Translations under genes and position numbers: made by a program
In this document: positions 26,530-34,696 of the stretch, in pieces
Layout of the letters: each line of letters starts with the position of its first letter
Position numbering within the stretch: the stretch's first letter is position 1
Notes under the pieces: generated by a model
What the model was told of the DNA's origin: nothing
The model's database searches: none
The model's input: the letters and a program-made list of their open reading frames with translations, nothing else
NCBI GenBank assembly: GCA_029246685.1
Contig: JAQWMR010000013.1
Location: forward strand, 75,931 to 139,930
Direction: 5' to 3'
DNA: 64,000 bases
Source of the DNA: Acidimicrobiales bacterium
GTDB lineage: Bacteria; Actinomycetota; Acidimicrobiia; Acidimicrobiales; Aldehydirespiratoraceae

Positions 26530-27663
26530 ATGGAGCACACGGACCCGCTGAAGCGGGCGACCGAGACCCGTGAACGCGGCGACACCTGGAACGACGACAT
26601 GTTTAGGGACGCCCGTGAACAGGACCTGAGCCAACGCACCGCCGATGTCCGCTCCGCGGTGATCGCCGTCGTCTCCTGCCTGCTCCTCGCCACCCTTCTC
26701 ACCTCCGGCAAGCTCGTGGAGATTGCCGAGCGCCAGGAGTTCGGCCCGACCCGGGACCGCCAGGTCGCCATGGCCGAAGGGATCGACCGGGTGGCCAACT
26801 TCCTGTCGCTCAACCGGCCCTACGACGCGATTCGCGACATCCGGGGCGCCGGCGACGATGCCGCAGAGCGCATCAATACGATCGACGAGGTGGCCGACGA
26901 AGCCGGGATCGATGCCGACCCCGTGACCGGCGACGCGAACGGTAGCGCGGATGACGACGACGGCACGACGTCTACGTCGTCCACGTCCACCACGACCACC
27001 ACTGCGCCTCCCTTCCCGATCCGCACTGTCGATGCCTCGGCGCCGTTGACCGTGTTCGTCGGGGGAGACAGCCAAGCCGATTACCTGGCCCAGGCGGTCA
27101 CGACAGAGTCCGACTTCGCGCTCGTGGTGGACGTCCACCACGAGATCTCCACGAGCCTCGCCCGACCGGATTTCTTCAACTGGCCGGCCCGCCTTCTCGA
27201 GGTGGACGAGACGCAGAACCCGGAGGCGGTCGTGTTGTTCATTGGCGCGAACGACCACCAGGACATGGCGGACGCCGATGGAAACCGCCTCGCGGAAGGA
27301 ACCGACGAGTGGCGAGCGGAATGGAGCCGACGCCTCGCGATCACGTTCGATCTGCTCGACCAGCCCGGTCGCCACGTGTTCTGGGTCACCCAACCCCCGA
27401 TGCGAGATGGCTCGCTCGACGACGGCATCGACGAGATCAACGAGCTCGCCGACGCGGTCATCGCCGAACGTGACTTCGTGACCGCGATCGACATCTGGCC
27501 GCTCTTCGGCGGCGAGGACGGTTTCGCCGAGCGAGTCACCGGCCCGGATGGCGAGGAGATCCGGGCCCGTATCGACGACGGCGTCCATCTGACCCGCAAC
27601 GCATCCTCGTGGGTGGCCGACATGGTGTTCGACGAGATGAGCACCGTCTGGGAATTCGAGTGA
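26530..27663 (+). CDS. Membrane-anchored SGNH-hydrolase-fold protein (AlgJ/DUF459-like)
   Basis: A 377-residue type II membrane protein: cytoplasmic N terminus, one helix near residues 42-61, a linker with an S/T-rich tract (about 146-160), then an SGNH domain. Catalytic blocks are VFVGGDSQAD (Ser181, GDSQ rather than GDSL), LFIGANDHQD (Asn241) and DGVHLT (Asp350, His353), so the triad looks intact. Its place after an MBOAT gene matches polysaccharide O-acetylation systems in which the MBOAT supplies acetyl and the SGNH protein transfers it to the glycan. Confidence 0.87.
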   Translation: MEHTDPLKRATETRERGDTWNDDMFRDAREQDLSQRTADVRSAVIAVVSCLLLATLLTSGKLVEIAERQEFGPTRDRQVAMAEGIDRVANFLSLNRPYDAIRDIRGAGDDAAERINTIDEVADEAGIDADPVTGDANGSADDDDGTTSTSSTSTTTTTAPPFPIRTVDASAPLTVFVGGDSQADYLAQAVTTESDFALVVDVHHEISTSLARPDFFNWPARLLEVDETQNPEAVVLFIGANDHQDMADADGNRLAEGTDEWRAEWSRRLAITFDLLDQPGRHVFWVTQPPMRDGSLDDGIDEINELADAVIAERDFVTAIDIWPLFGGEDGFAERVTGPDGEEIRARIDDGVHLTRNASSWVADMVFDEMSTVWEFE

Positions 27664-27732
27664 CGTACTCCAGATGAGCGCGCCGGGTCGCACGACAACG
27701 AGCCGAGTTGTCCGCGCGTGGTGGCCAACGGC

Positions 27733-28284
27733 TCAGTTGTCGGACGGGTCTCGGGGGTAGTGAGCGAGACGGTTCAACGGCTCGGGTTGCCGAGCGAGGA
27801 CTTCCCACCAGAGCTCGTACGGGTCATCGGTGTGGACGTCGGTGAGCTCCGCGGTCACCTCGAACCAACAGTCGTCGTGTAGCTCGGCCTCCAGCTGGCC
27901 GCCCGACCAGCCGGCGTAGCCCGCGAACATCCGGACTTCGTCGAGGCCGGGCACCTCGGACGGGTCGACATCGAGGTCGACGGTGCCGATGCGGCCGAGG
28001 ATGGGATTCCAGTTCGCCCCCGCATCGTCGAGCGAGACGGACGCGAGAGCGATGACCGATGACGGCGACACGGGCCCGCCGAGGAAGATCACGCTCGGCG
28101 GGACGGTCCGCCCGGCCCACGGCTCGATGGTCGTGGCGACCGGCAGCTCGCTCGGACGATTCAGCACGACGCCGATCGCCCCTTCGTCGTTGTGCTCGAG
28201 CATGAACACAACGGTCCGCGCGAAGTTGGGGTCGAGAAGCGTTGGCGCCGCCACCAACAGTTTTCCCCGTGTCGTCTCGTGCAC
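27733..28284 (-). CDS. YqgE/AlgH family protein
   Basis: A 183-residue protein of the UPF0301 family, whose function is still unclear. Its N terminus GKLLVAAPTLLDPNFARTVVFMLEHNDEGAIGVVLNRP (interrupted here only in description) and the FLGGPV and RMFAGYAGWSGGQLE blocks are diagnostic. The GTG start at 28284 lies 54 bases from the divergent thiD start. The frame stays open far upstream but without family similarity. Confidence 0.9.
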   Translation of the reverse strand: MHETTRGKLLVAAPTLLDPNFARTVVFMLEHNDEGAIGVVLNRPSELPVATTIEPWAGRTVPPSVIFLGGPVSPSSVIALASVSLDDAGANWNPILGRIGTVDLDVDPSEVPGLDEVRMFAGYAGWSGGQLEAELHDDCWFEVTAELTDVHTDDPYELWWEVLARQPEPLNRLAHYPRDPSDN

Positions 28285-28338
28285 CTCTGCAGTCTCGCGT
28301 GCGCGGGGCCCGGTTCCGCGGTGTGGCACGATCGCAGG

Positions 28339-29094
28339 GTGCAGCCACCAATCGCTCTCGCCGTCGCGGCGCATGATCCGCTCGGAGGAGCCGGTCTGGC
28401 GGCCGACCTGACGACGTTCGCCGCGCATGGCGTCCACGGCATGGTCGCTGTCACCACCGTCACCGCGCAGCGCTTCGGGTCGGTCGAGCGCGTCGAGCCG
28501 ACGAGCCCTGAGCTCCTCGCCGCACAGCTCGATGCGATCCTCTCGGAGGTCGCGGTCGACGCCGTGAAGATCGGCCTTCTTTCCTCCGCTGACCACATCA
28601 GCGTTCTCGCGGAGCGAATTGCCCCCGGTCGACTCCCGCCTCCCGTCGTCGACCCGGTGTTGGTGACCGGTTGGGGCGAACGCTTCGTTTCCGAGGAGGT
28701 GGAAGCGGCAGCTCGCGAGCTGCTCTTCCCCGTGGCGGCCGTCCTCACGCCGAACCGAGCGGAAGCGGCCCTGCTGGGTCCGGATCCGGCCGATCTCGCC
28801 GCGCTCGGTTCGGGGCTCGTCGTCGTCACCGGCGGTCAAGCCGAGGCGAACGATCTCCTCGTGGCTCCGGACGGGTCGGTGACGGAGCTGTCCGGTGAGT
28901 GGATCGACACGGGGAACGTGCGGGGGAGTGGATGCACGTTCGCAGCGTCGATCACCGCTCGCCTCGCTCTCGGCGACGAGCCGACCGTCGCCGCTCGGAC
29001 GGCGAAGGAGTTCGTCGCGGCGCGGCTGCGGGACAGCGCCGACTGGTCCACCGGACCCGAGGGCTCCGCCGGGCCGGTGTCGCATCTGGCCTAG
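28339..29094 (+). CDS. thiD: Hydroxymethylpyrimidine/phosphomethylpyrimidine kinase
   Basis: ThiD (251 residues, ribokinase fold) phosphorylates HMP and HMP-P in thiamine synthesis or salvage. Signature blocks are AVAAHDPLGGAGLAAD at the pyrimidine site, AVKIGLLSS, DPVLV, LTPNRAEAALL and the anion hole/catalytic region VRGSGCTFAASI. No other thiamine genes and no TPP riboswitch are visible nearby. The GTG at 28339 gives the usual N terminus. The end overlaps the convergent SET-domain gene by 4 bases. Confidence 0.9.
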   Translation: MQPPIALAVAAHDPLGGAGLAADLTTFAAHGVHGMVAVTTVTAQRFGSVERVEPTSPELLAAQLDAILSEVAVDAVKIGLLSSADHISVLAERIAPGRLPPPVVDPVLVTGWGERFVSEEVEAAARELLFPVAAVLTPNRAEAALLGPDPADLAALGSGLVVVTGGQAEANDLLVAPDGSVTELSGEWIDTGNVRGSGCTFAASITARLALGDEPTVAARTAKEFVAARLRDSADWSTGPEGSAGPVSHLA

Positions 29095-29420
29095 GGGACG
29101 TGGGCCCACTCTTCGCCGTAGTCGAACAGCAGCTCCTCGTCGGGCGCTATGTCGCGCAGGGCGTAGAGGTCTGGGCCATCGAACTCGACGTTCGGGGACT
29201 GGCTGTGATTGAGGAACCGCAGCACGCCCGTGCCGTCGATGCCTTCCCAGCCGCCGTCGTCGGTCTCGACCCAAAGCACATAGGTGCCGTCCTCCTCGGA
29301 GGGGTTGCCTTCGTACCGGCCGACCAGTTCCTCCACCGCGATCGAGGCGACCGCGAAGACGCCCGTGCCGTGCACGGCGGAGGGGCCTTCAGTGATCTTC
29401 TGCGTCATCGATGACGTCAT
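29091..29420 (-). CDS. SET-domain protein (putative lysine methyltransferase)
   Basis: A 109-residue protein that is almost entirely a SET domain. It has the N-terminal GPSAVHGTGVFAVASIAVEE strand region, the pseudoknot RFLNHSQSPNVEF (Asn71-His72) and the closing LRDIAPDEELLFDYG with the conserved Tyr101. These contact SAM and the substrate lysine in known SET methyltransferases. There is no pre- or post-SET zinc motif. It lies 3' of and overlaps a small barrel-like gene. The target is unknown. ATG at codon 5 is an alternative start. Confidence 0.82.
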   Translation of the reverse strand: MTSSMTQKITEGPSAVHGTGVFAVASIAVEELVGRYEGNPSEEDGTYVLWVETDDGGWEGIDGTGVLRFLNHSQSPNVEFDGPDLYALRDIAPDEELLFDYGEEWAHVP

Positions 29421-29773
29421 TCGTCATCCGGCGGGAAGGGAACGATCTCGGCATCGTGATCGTCGTTGGGGCCCTCACGATGGCGACTGTCGGTGATGAG
29501 CGATCGACTGATCGCGGCGGCGGCCAGGTCCTCCATGTCGGCGCGGAGTGGATCGCGAAGGAAGCCGTCGATGGACGCAGAGTCGGGAAACGACATCACC
29601 AGGAGGGCATCGGGCGACCCGGGGCCCGCGTCCACCTCCGAGGCGCGTCGCTCGAGGACGCCGCCGTTGCGGGGAAGAAGCGCGAGTACCTGCTCGACAT
29701 AGTCATCGAACGCTTCGGGCGCGCCAGTGCCCCACAGACGAAACGTGAGCTCGATGCGGGTGGACTCGTCCAC
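29417..29773 (-). CDS. Hypothetical dimeric alpha/beta-barrel-like protein
   Basis: A 118-residue soluble protein with alternating strand and helix segments (STRIELTFRLWG, AFDDYVEQVLALLPRNGG, DALLVMSFPDSASIDGFL). This is the pattern of ferredoxin-like DUF1330/EthD-type barrels. The last 25 residues are polar and acidic. Its stop overlaps the SET gene start, so the two are translationally coupled. No function can be assigned. Confidence 0.7.
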   Translation of the reverse strand: MDESTRIELTFRLWGTGAPEAFDDYVEQVLALLPRNGGVLERRASEVDAGPGSPDALLVMSFPDSASIDGFLRDPLRADMEDLAAAAISRSLITDSRHREGPNDDHDAEIVPFPPDDE

Positions 29774-29799
29774 CTCTCCACGCTACTCAGGCGGCTGAA

Positions 29800-31041
29800 T
29801 CAGCGGCGGACGGTCGCGTAGAGGGCCTTGAGGTACGCCCCCTCGGTAAAGCCGATCGGGTGGTCCAGCGGATGGTCGGTCCGATCGATCTCATCGAGCA
29901 CGACGCCTTCCGCCGCGGCCGTGTCCCGGACTGTCTCGCAGAAAGACGCCGCGTCGACCCGGCTGGAACACGAGGCCTGGACGTACAACCCGCCGGTCTC
30001 GGTGAGCGCCAGTCCGAGCCGGGTGAGTCTGGCGTAGGCGGCGAGGGCGCCATCTACGCTGGCTTGGCGCTGGGCGAACGACGGTGGATCGATGATGACG
30101 AAGTCGAACGTCTCGCCCCGATCCGCCATGCCGGCCATGACCTCGAAGGCATCTCCGTGGTGCCCTTCGAATCGACATGCAGCCACGGTAGGAAGGCTGG
30201 CGTTGAGATCGAGGTTGCGCTGCACGGCCTCCACGGCCGGCCGGGCGAGGTCGACGGCATGCGCCTCAGTTGCGCCACCGGCCGCCGCGTGAACGGTGAA
30301 GCCGCCGGTGCAGCTGAAGACGTCGAGCACTCGTTTGCCGGCCGCCATCTCGCGCACGCGGGCTCGGTTCTCGCGCTGGTCGAGGAAGTGGCCGGTCTTC
30401 TGGCCGGTCGACGGGTGGGCCTCGAACCGCAGCCCGTTCTCGAGGAAGACGACCGGCTCGTCGGGCGTAGGGCCGTGGAGCGGCGCTGCCTCGACGAGTC
30501 CGACGTCGGGACGCTCGTCGAGCGATCGGGCGAGGCGAACGATGAGCGACGTCGGCGTGGTTGCCGCAACGATCGCGTTCGTGACCGAGCGAAGATGGGG
30601 AATCCAGGCGTCGCTGTAGATCTTGACCACGCCGACGTCGTCGTAGAGATCGAAGACGAGACCCGGGAAGCCGTCGTTCTCGCCATGGATGAGCCGGTAC
30701 GCGTTGTTGTCCGCACCGTCGATGAGGGACCGGCGCCGTTCGACGGCCGCCGCGACGGCGTCCGACCAGAACTCGTCGTCGATCGTGCGGGGAGAGCCCC
30801 GATGCAACACCTTGATGCGCATCGGCGACGCCGGGTCCCACAGGCCGATAGCCGCGAACTTCCGGGCGTCGTCGAAGACGACGGCCAGGTCGCCGGCCCC
30901 ACCGTCATGAGACACCGAGTTGATCGAACCGTCGTAGATCCACGGGTGCCCGGACCGCAGGTGCCGCATTGCGTCCTTGGTGATCCGTACAGCCAGCCGC
31001 TTCTCGCCAGGGGAGGGGAGGGCGGCGAGGTCGACGGTCAC
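29800..31041 (-). CDS. rlmI: RlmI-like 23S rRNA cytosine-C5 methyltransferase
   Basis: A 413-residue class I SAM-dependent RNA methyltransferase. The N-terminal PUA-like region includes RHLRSGHPWIYDGSI. The SAM-binding motif I is DVFSCTGGFTVHAA, the DPPSFAQRQ block is motif IV, and the catalytic cysteine lies in YVQASCSSRVD. E. coli RlmI modifies C1962 of 23S rRNA; I assign the same type by motif order but exact site specificity is not certain. The GTG start overlaps the upstream hypothetical gene by 4 bases. Confidence 0.86.
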   Translation of the reverse strand: MTVDLAALPSPGEKRLAVRITKDAMRHLRSGHPWIYDGSINSVSHDGGAGDLAVVFDDARKFAAIGLWDPASPMRIKVLHRGSPRTIDDEFWSDAVAAAVERRRSLIDGADNNAYRLIHGENDGFPGLVFDLYDDVGVVKIYSDAWIPHLRSVTNAIVAATTPTSLIVRLARSLDERPDVGLVEAAPLHGPTPDEPVVFLENGLRFEAHPSTGQKTGHFLDQRENRARVREMAAGKRVLDVFSCTGGFTVHAAAGGATEAHAVDLARPAVEAVQRNLDLNASLPTVAACRFEGHHGDAFEVMAGMADRGETFDFVIIDPPSFAQRQASVDGALAAYARLTRLGLALTETGGLYVQASCSSRVDAASFCETVRDTAAAEGVVLDEIDRTDHPLDHPIGFTEGAYLKALYATVRR

Positions 31042-31430
31042 CCCGTGACGCTATCCACCCGAACCGTGGCGAGGGTCCCATCCGCATAGAGGTAGAGGTG
31101 AATGGCGACGTCGCCCAACCCGCAGCCATCGCCGGCCGGGGAGCCCCAGACCACGTAGGTGAGCTGATGGATGACGCCCCAGTCCGTCCACGTGTCGCCG
31201 ATCCCGTAGGACTCGTCGTACCCGAAGACGGTGTCCCAGTCCGAAGGAGAGGATTCGGTGGCGAGAAAGTTGCGGATGCCGAGCTCCACGTCGGCGTGGA
31301 GTTGCGCCCATAGCTCGTCGGCTTGGGGTGCCCCGACCGTCACGTAGTCGGCGACGACCGACGAGTCGGTGAAGACCGACGCATGACGGCCGGACAGGCC
31401 GGGTGGCTTCTCTGACCGCTCCTGGACCAT
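31038..31430 (-). CDS. Hypothetical protein upstream of rlmI
   Basis: A 130-residue protein without a recognised family. It is rich in W, Y, G and acidic residues (GYDESYGIGDTWTDWG, QLTYVVWGSPAGDGCG) and seems a compact soluble beta-rich protein. I chose the ATG at 31430; an in-frame ATG at 31523 would add 31 residues through an AT-richer patch that looks like a promoter region. It overlaps rlmI and probably shares its transcript. Confidence 0.6.
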   Translation of the reverse strand: MVQERSEKPPGLSGRHASVFTDSSVVADYVTVGAPQADELWAQLHADVELGIRNFLATESSPSDWDTVFGYDESYGIGDTWTDWGVIHQLTYVVWGSPAGDGCGLGDVAIHLYLYADGTLATVRVDSVTG

Positions 31431-31720
31431 CCCGCGACCCCACGAGGTACAAAACTTAACATAACGATGATTTCCGGCGGTTTGTGTCCTTTCCAACCCC
31501 GGAATCACGCGGGACTCCCCCATGGCTGGCGCCAGGCCTCGTAGCGAGCCTCAGAGGCCCGCTGACGTTCCGGAGCGACAACGGCCAACGCCGATGGACC
31601 CGTGTACGTCCTCCGGGCCGACACGCTCGCCTCACGGGGCGACTCCCGACGGCCGCCTCTCCCCCGGTGGTAGCTGTCCGGAGCTTCACGTTCGAAGAAC
31701 CCGTGCGGTAGAACCGTGCC

Positions 31721-32920
31721 ATGGCAAACGACCGCTACACAATCATCTCGGCGGACTGTCACGCCGGTGCCGACATCCCCCACTACAAGGACTATCTCGA
31801 GTCCAAGTATCACGAGGACTTCGAGGACTGGGCCGCGTCCTATGTGAACCCGTTCGTTGACCTGCAGGATCCGACCCGGGTGCGCAACTGGGACAACGAG
31901 TATCGCCAACGCGAGCTGGAGGCGGACTATCAGGTTGCAGAGGTCGTCTTCCCGAACACCGTGCCGCCCTTCTTCCCGACCAGCCAGTTGGTCGTGCGGC
32001 CGCCGGCTTCCGGGCTCGACCACGAGCGTCGTCAGGTCGGCCTCCACGCCCACAACCGGTGGCTGGCCGACTGGTGCGCTGATCTCCCGGGTCGGCGGGC
32101 CGGACTCGCGCAGATCTTCCCGAACGACGTCGACGCCGCGGTCGCCGAGATTCATTGGGCCAAGGAGAACGGGCTGAACGGCATCCTCTTCTCGGCCATC
32201 CCACCCGACGCCGGCGTGCCCGCCCTCTGGGATCCGATCTACGACCCGGTCTGGGCCGCGGCGCAGGAGACCGGTCTTCCGATCAACCAGCACGGCGGTG
32301 CCGGCATCCCCGAGATCGAGGGTGCTCCGGGCCGGAACTTCCTCATGCTGATGGAGGTGCCGTTCTTCGCGAATCGGAGCCTGTGGCATCTCATCGTGGG
32401 CGGCGTCTTCGAGCGGTTCCCCGGGCTGAAGTTCGTGATGACCGAGCAGGCAGTCGGATGGGTTCCCGACGTGCTCGCCCGCATGGACACCTACTGGGGG
32501 TTGATGACGAACGTCGGCCGAGTGGGCGAGATGCCTGCCGACCAGGACCTCATCCCCCACCCCCCCTCCACATACTTCCAACGTAACTGCTGGATGGGCG
32601 CCAGCATGCCGTCCCCGGACGAGGCGGCCGCGATCAAGAAGCTCGGGATCGACAAAGTGATGTGGGGCAGCGACTACCCGCACCGGGAAGGCACCTACCC
32701 GTACACACTCGAGTCGTTGCGCTACTCGTTCCACGATTGGGACGAGGGCGACCTGCGCAAGTTGCTCGCCGGCACGGCCGCCGCGATCTACGACCTCGAC
32801 CTCGCGCCGCTGGAGGAGCTGCCGATCGGTCCGATGGTGGCCGACGTCGCGCAGCCGCTCGACGAGAAGCCGACCGACACGTTCAGCATGGCCTTCTCTC
32901 CTCGGCGCCTCACGACCTGA
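31721..32920 (+). CDS. Metal-dependent amidohydrolase-family protein
   Basis: A 399-residue amidohydrolase-2 (TIM-barrel) protein related to decarboxylase/hydrolases such as ACMSD and LigY types. It begins ISADCHAG where a metal-binding histidine pair is usual, has LPINQHGGAG and VMTEQAVGWVPD, and ends with KVMWGSDYPHREGTYPYT including the metal-ligand aspartate. Such proteins are numerous in actinobacteria that degrade aromatics or steroids. The substrate is unknown. The stop overlaps the next small membrane gene by one base. Confidence 0.83.
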   Translation: MANDRYTIISADCHAGADIPHYKDYLESKYHEDFEDWAASYVNPFVDLQDPTRVRNWDNEYRQRELEADYQVAEVVFPNTVPPFFPTSQLVVRPPASGLDHERRQVGLHAHNRWLADWCADLPGRRAGLAQIFPNDVDAAVAEIHWAKENGLNGILFSAIPPDAGVPALWDPIYDPVWAAAQETGLPINQHGGAGIPEIEGAPGRNFLMLMEVPFFANRSLWHLIVGGVFERFPGLKFVMTEQAVGWVPDVLARMDTYWGLMTNVGRVGEMPADQDLIPHPPSTYFQRNCWMGASMPSPDEAAAIKKLGIDKVMWGSDYPHREGTYPYTLESLRYSFHDWDEGDLRKLLAGTAAAIYDLDLAPLEELPIGPMVADVAQPLDEKPTDTFSMAFSPRRLTT

Positions 32921-33380
32921 TGGAGGCGTTCGTCGCCGCAGGAGCGGGATTCCTGCTGGCGGTGCTCTGGTTCGACCTGATGGACGACAAGATGGCTCGG
33001 GGCCACGCGGGGGACGAACTCCCACCTGATGTGATCGAAGGCATCAGCCGGTACGACGCCCGGGTGACGCGAGGCGCCTCCCCGATGAATCGACTCGTGG
33101 CAGTGGCGATGATCGGCACCATCGCTGCGATCGTGGCGGAACTCGTGGCGAGTCACGAGTTCCGCGCTGGGTACCGGTCGCGTCGCTGCCGCTCGCGCTC
33201 ATCGGCATCGTGACGGCGATCGCCCGAACCGTGCCCAAGGCGGTGCGACTCGGTCAGGGCGACTACTCCGACCCGGTCGAGGCGAGCCGCGCGATCCGCA
33301 TCGTGCGCACAGATCACCATGTGGCCTTCGTGGGGATGGCCGCAGTTGTCGCGATCCAGTTGGTGAGCGCCGCGCTCTAG
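32920..33380 (+). pseudogene. Four-helix membrane protein gene with a frameshift
   Basis: ATG 32920 opens a frame with two hydrophobic segments (FVAAGAGFLLAVLWF and VAMIGTIAAIVAELV). Near 33155-33162 good coding jumps phase: the continuing frame reads PVASLPLALIGIVTAIART and then AFVGMAAVVAIQLVSAAL up to TAG at 33378-33380. A single missing base explains the change, and the repaired protein would be about 153 residues with four helices. It begins inside the amidohydrolase stop. The family is not recognised. Confidence 0.6.
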
Positions 33381-33598
33381 TTCAGATCCGGGAGCTGGCC
33401 GAAGCTGAGATCAATGTCGCCGTCGAGCAGATCATCGTTGGTCTGCTCGATCTCTACTGTCGTCTTTTCCGGCTCGAGGATCTCGCCGACGGCGACCATG
33501 GCGGCGCCGAGCGCAACCGTCGCCGCGCCGCCGCCCTTGATGCGCCGGTAGTAGCTCGGCAGCGCCAGGTCTCGCTCAGCTGTCGGCTCGGGCTCCAC
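33377..33598 (-). CDS. Small single-helix hypothetical protein
   Basis: A 73-residue frame with a mostly polar N terminus (LALPSYYRRIKGG), a small-residue hydrophobic segment (AATVALGAAMVAVGEIL) and an acidic tail. It may be a short membrane or membrane-associated protein. Its end overlaps the end of the convergent broken membrane gene by 4 bases. The GTG start lacks a well-spaced ribosome site, so the true start is uncertain. Confidence 0.45.
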   Translation of the reverse strand: MEPEPTAERDLALPSYYRRIKGGGAATVALGAAMVAVGEILEPEKTTVEIEQTNDDLLDGDIDLSFGQLPDLN

Positions 33599-33734
33599 TC
33601 CCCCAGTGTGGCCCGAATGGGATTCGTTGCGGCGGTCAGGACGGATCAATCGCACTGATCCCATACCCTCTCCGAGTCTTGCGGGCATCGAGATCTTGCA
33701 CCACCGGCCGACATTTCTCCGCGAGACTGCGCCG

Positions 33735-34652
33735 ATGATCAACCGCGTGGCTGTCGACGCCGCCTACGGACGCATCCGATCGCGAGTACGGGAGACGCCG
33801 ATCATGGCGTTCGATGAGGTGGTCCTGAAGCTAGAGCTGTTCCAGCACGCCGGATCGTTCAAGACCCGCGGCAGCTTCAACTCGGCACTTGCTCAGGGAG
33901 TCCCGGAAGCCGGTCTGATCGCGGCGAGCGGCGGGAACCATGGGATCGCGGTGGCGCACGTCGCCCGAGAGCTCGGCGTCGCTGCCGAGATCTTCGTTCC
34001 GACCTCCTCTGCTGCAGCCAAAGTCGCAAAGATTCGATCGTTGGGCGCGGCGGTGCACGTCACCGGCGACTTCTACGCCGATGCGCAGGCGGCGTGTGAC
34101 GCACGTGTCGCCGAGTCAGGCGCGTTGGCGATCCACCCGTATGACGCGCCACTGACGGTTGCGGGCCAGGGCACGCTCGGGATCGAGATCGAGCAGCAGG
34201 TCCCCGAGGTCGGTGCTGTCCTACTCGCCACAGGAGGCGGCGGACTCGCAGCCGGTGTTGCGGCGGCCCTGCCGGATGTCGAGATCGTCTGCGTCGAGCC
34301 GGCCGGCGCGAACGCGTTCGCGGCGGCAGTCGCTGCTGGGAAACCGGCCCCGATCGAGGTCGACAGCGTCGCCGCCGACTCGCTGGGTGCGAGACAGCTC
34401 GGCAACATCCCGTGGACCCAGCTCGGTGAGCGGGCGACGTCGGTCCTGGTGGAGGACGACGCGATCATCGACGCCCGCTACGACCTCTGGGATCGCGCCC
34501 AGATCGTCGCAGAACACGGCGGTGCTACCGCCTGGGCGGCGATGCGTACGGGGGCGTGGCGCCCGTCAGCCGACGGCACGACGGTGGTGGTTGTCTGTGG
34601 AGGCAACACCGACCCGACCGACCTCGCCGCGATCGCCTCTGCCGACTCATGA
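33735..34652 (+). CDS. Threonine/serine dehydratase-like PLP enzyme
   Basis: A 305-residue fold-type II PLP enzyme, which in this family deaminates threonine or serine to 2-oxo acids. PLP-binding Lys43 lies in HAGSFKTRGSF, followed by ASGGNHG and the phosphate-binding ATGGGGLAAG. It lacks a C-terminal ACT regulatory domain, so it resembles catabolic or serine-racemase-like members rather than the biosynthetic IlvA. The ATG at 33735 was chosen because upstream in-frame sequence is intergenic. Confidence 0.86.
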   Translation: MINRVAVDAAYGRIRSRVRETPIMAFDEVVLKLELFQHAGSFKTRGSFNSALAQGVPEAGLIAASGGNHGIAVAHVARELGVAAEIFVPTSSAAAKVAKIRSLGAAVHVTGDFYADAQAACDARVAESGALAIHPYDAPLTVAGQGTLGIEIEQQVPEVGAVLLATGGGGLAAGVAAALPDVEIVCVEPAGANAFAAAVAAGKPAPIEVDSVAADSLGARQLGNIPWTQLGERATSVLVEDDAIIDARYDLWDRAQIVAEHGGATAWAAMRTGAWRPSADGTTVVVVCGGNTDPTDLAAIASADS

Positions 34653-34696
34653 ATCAGAGTCGCCGCTAGGGCAGGCGGCCGATACCGTTGCTGCCC

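Noticed and set aside
26398..27693. A 431-codon minus-strand open frame
   Set aside because: It is antisense to the SGNH gene with intact triad; the frame is a third-position GC artefact.
28284..28339. TPP riboswitch before thiD
   Set aside because: Only about 55 bases separate the divergent starts, too short for the aptamer, and no CTGAGA/ACCTGATC-type elements are present.
29860..31089. A 409-codon plus-strand open frame
   Set aside because: It is antisense to the RlmI-like gene, which has a full SAM motif and catalytic cysteine.
31524..31720. Possible remnant gene on the minus strand before the amidohydrolase
   Set aside because: The frame is open but its composition (Arg/Ser/Glu-rich) shows no motif and no ribosome site.
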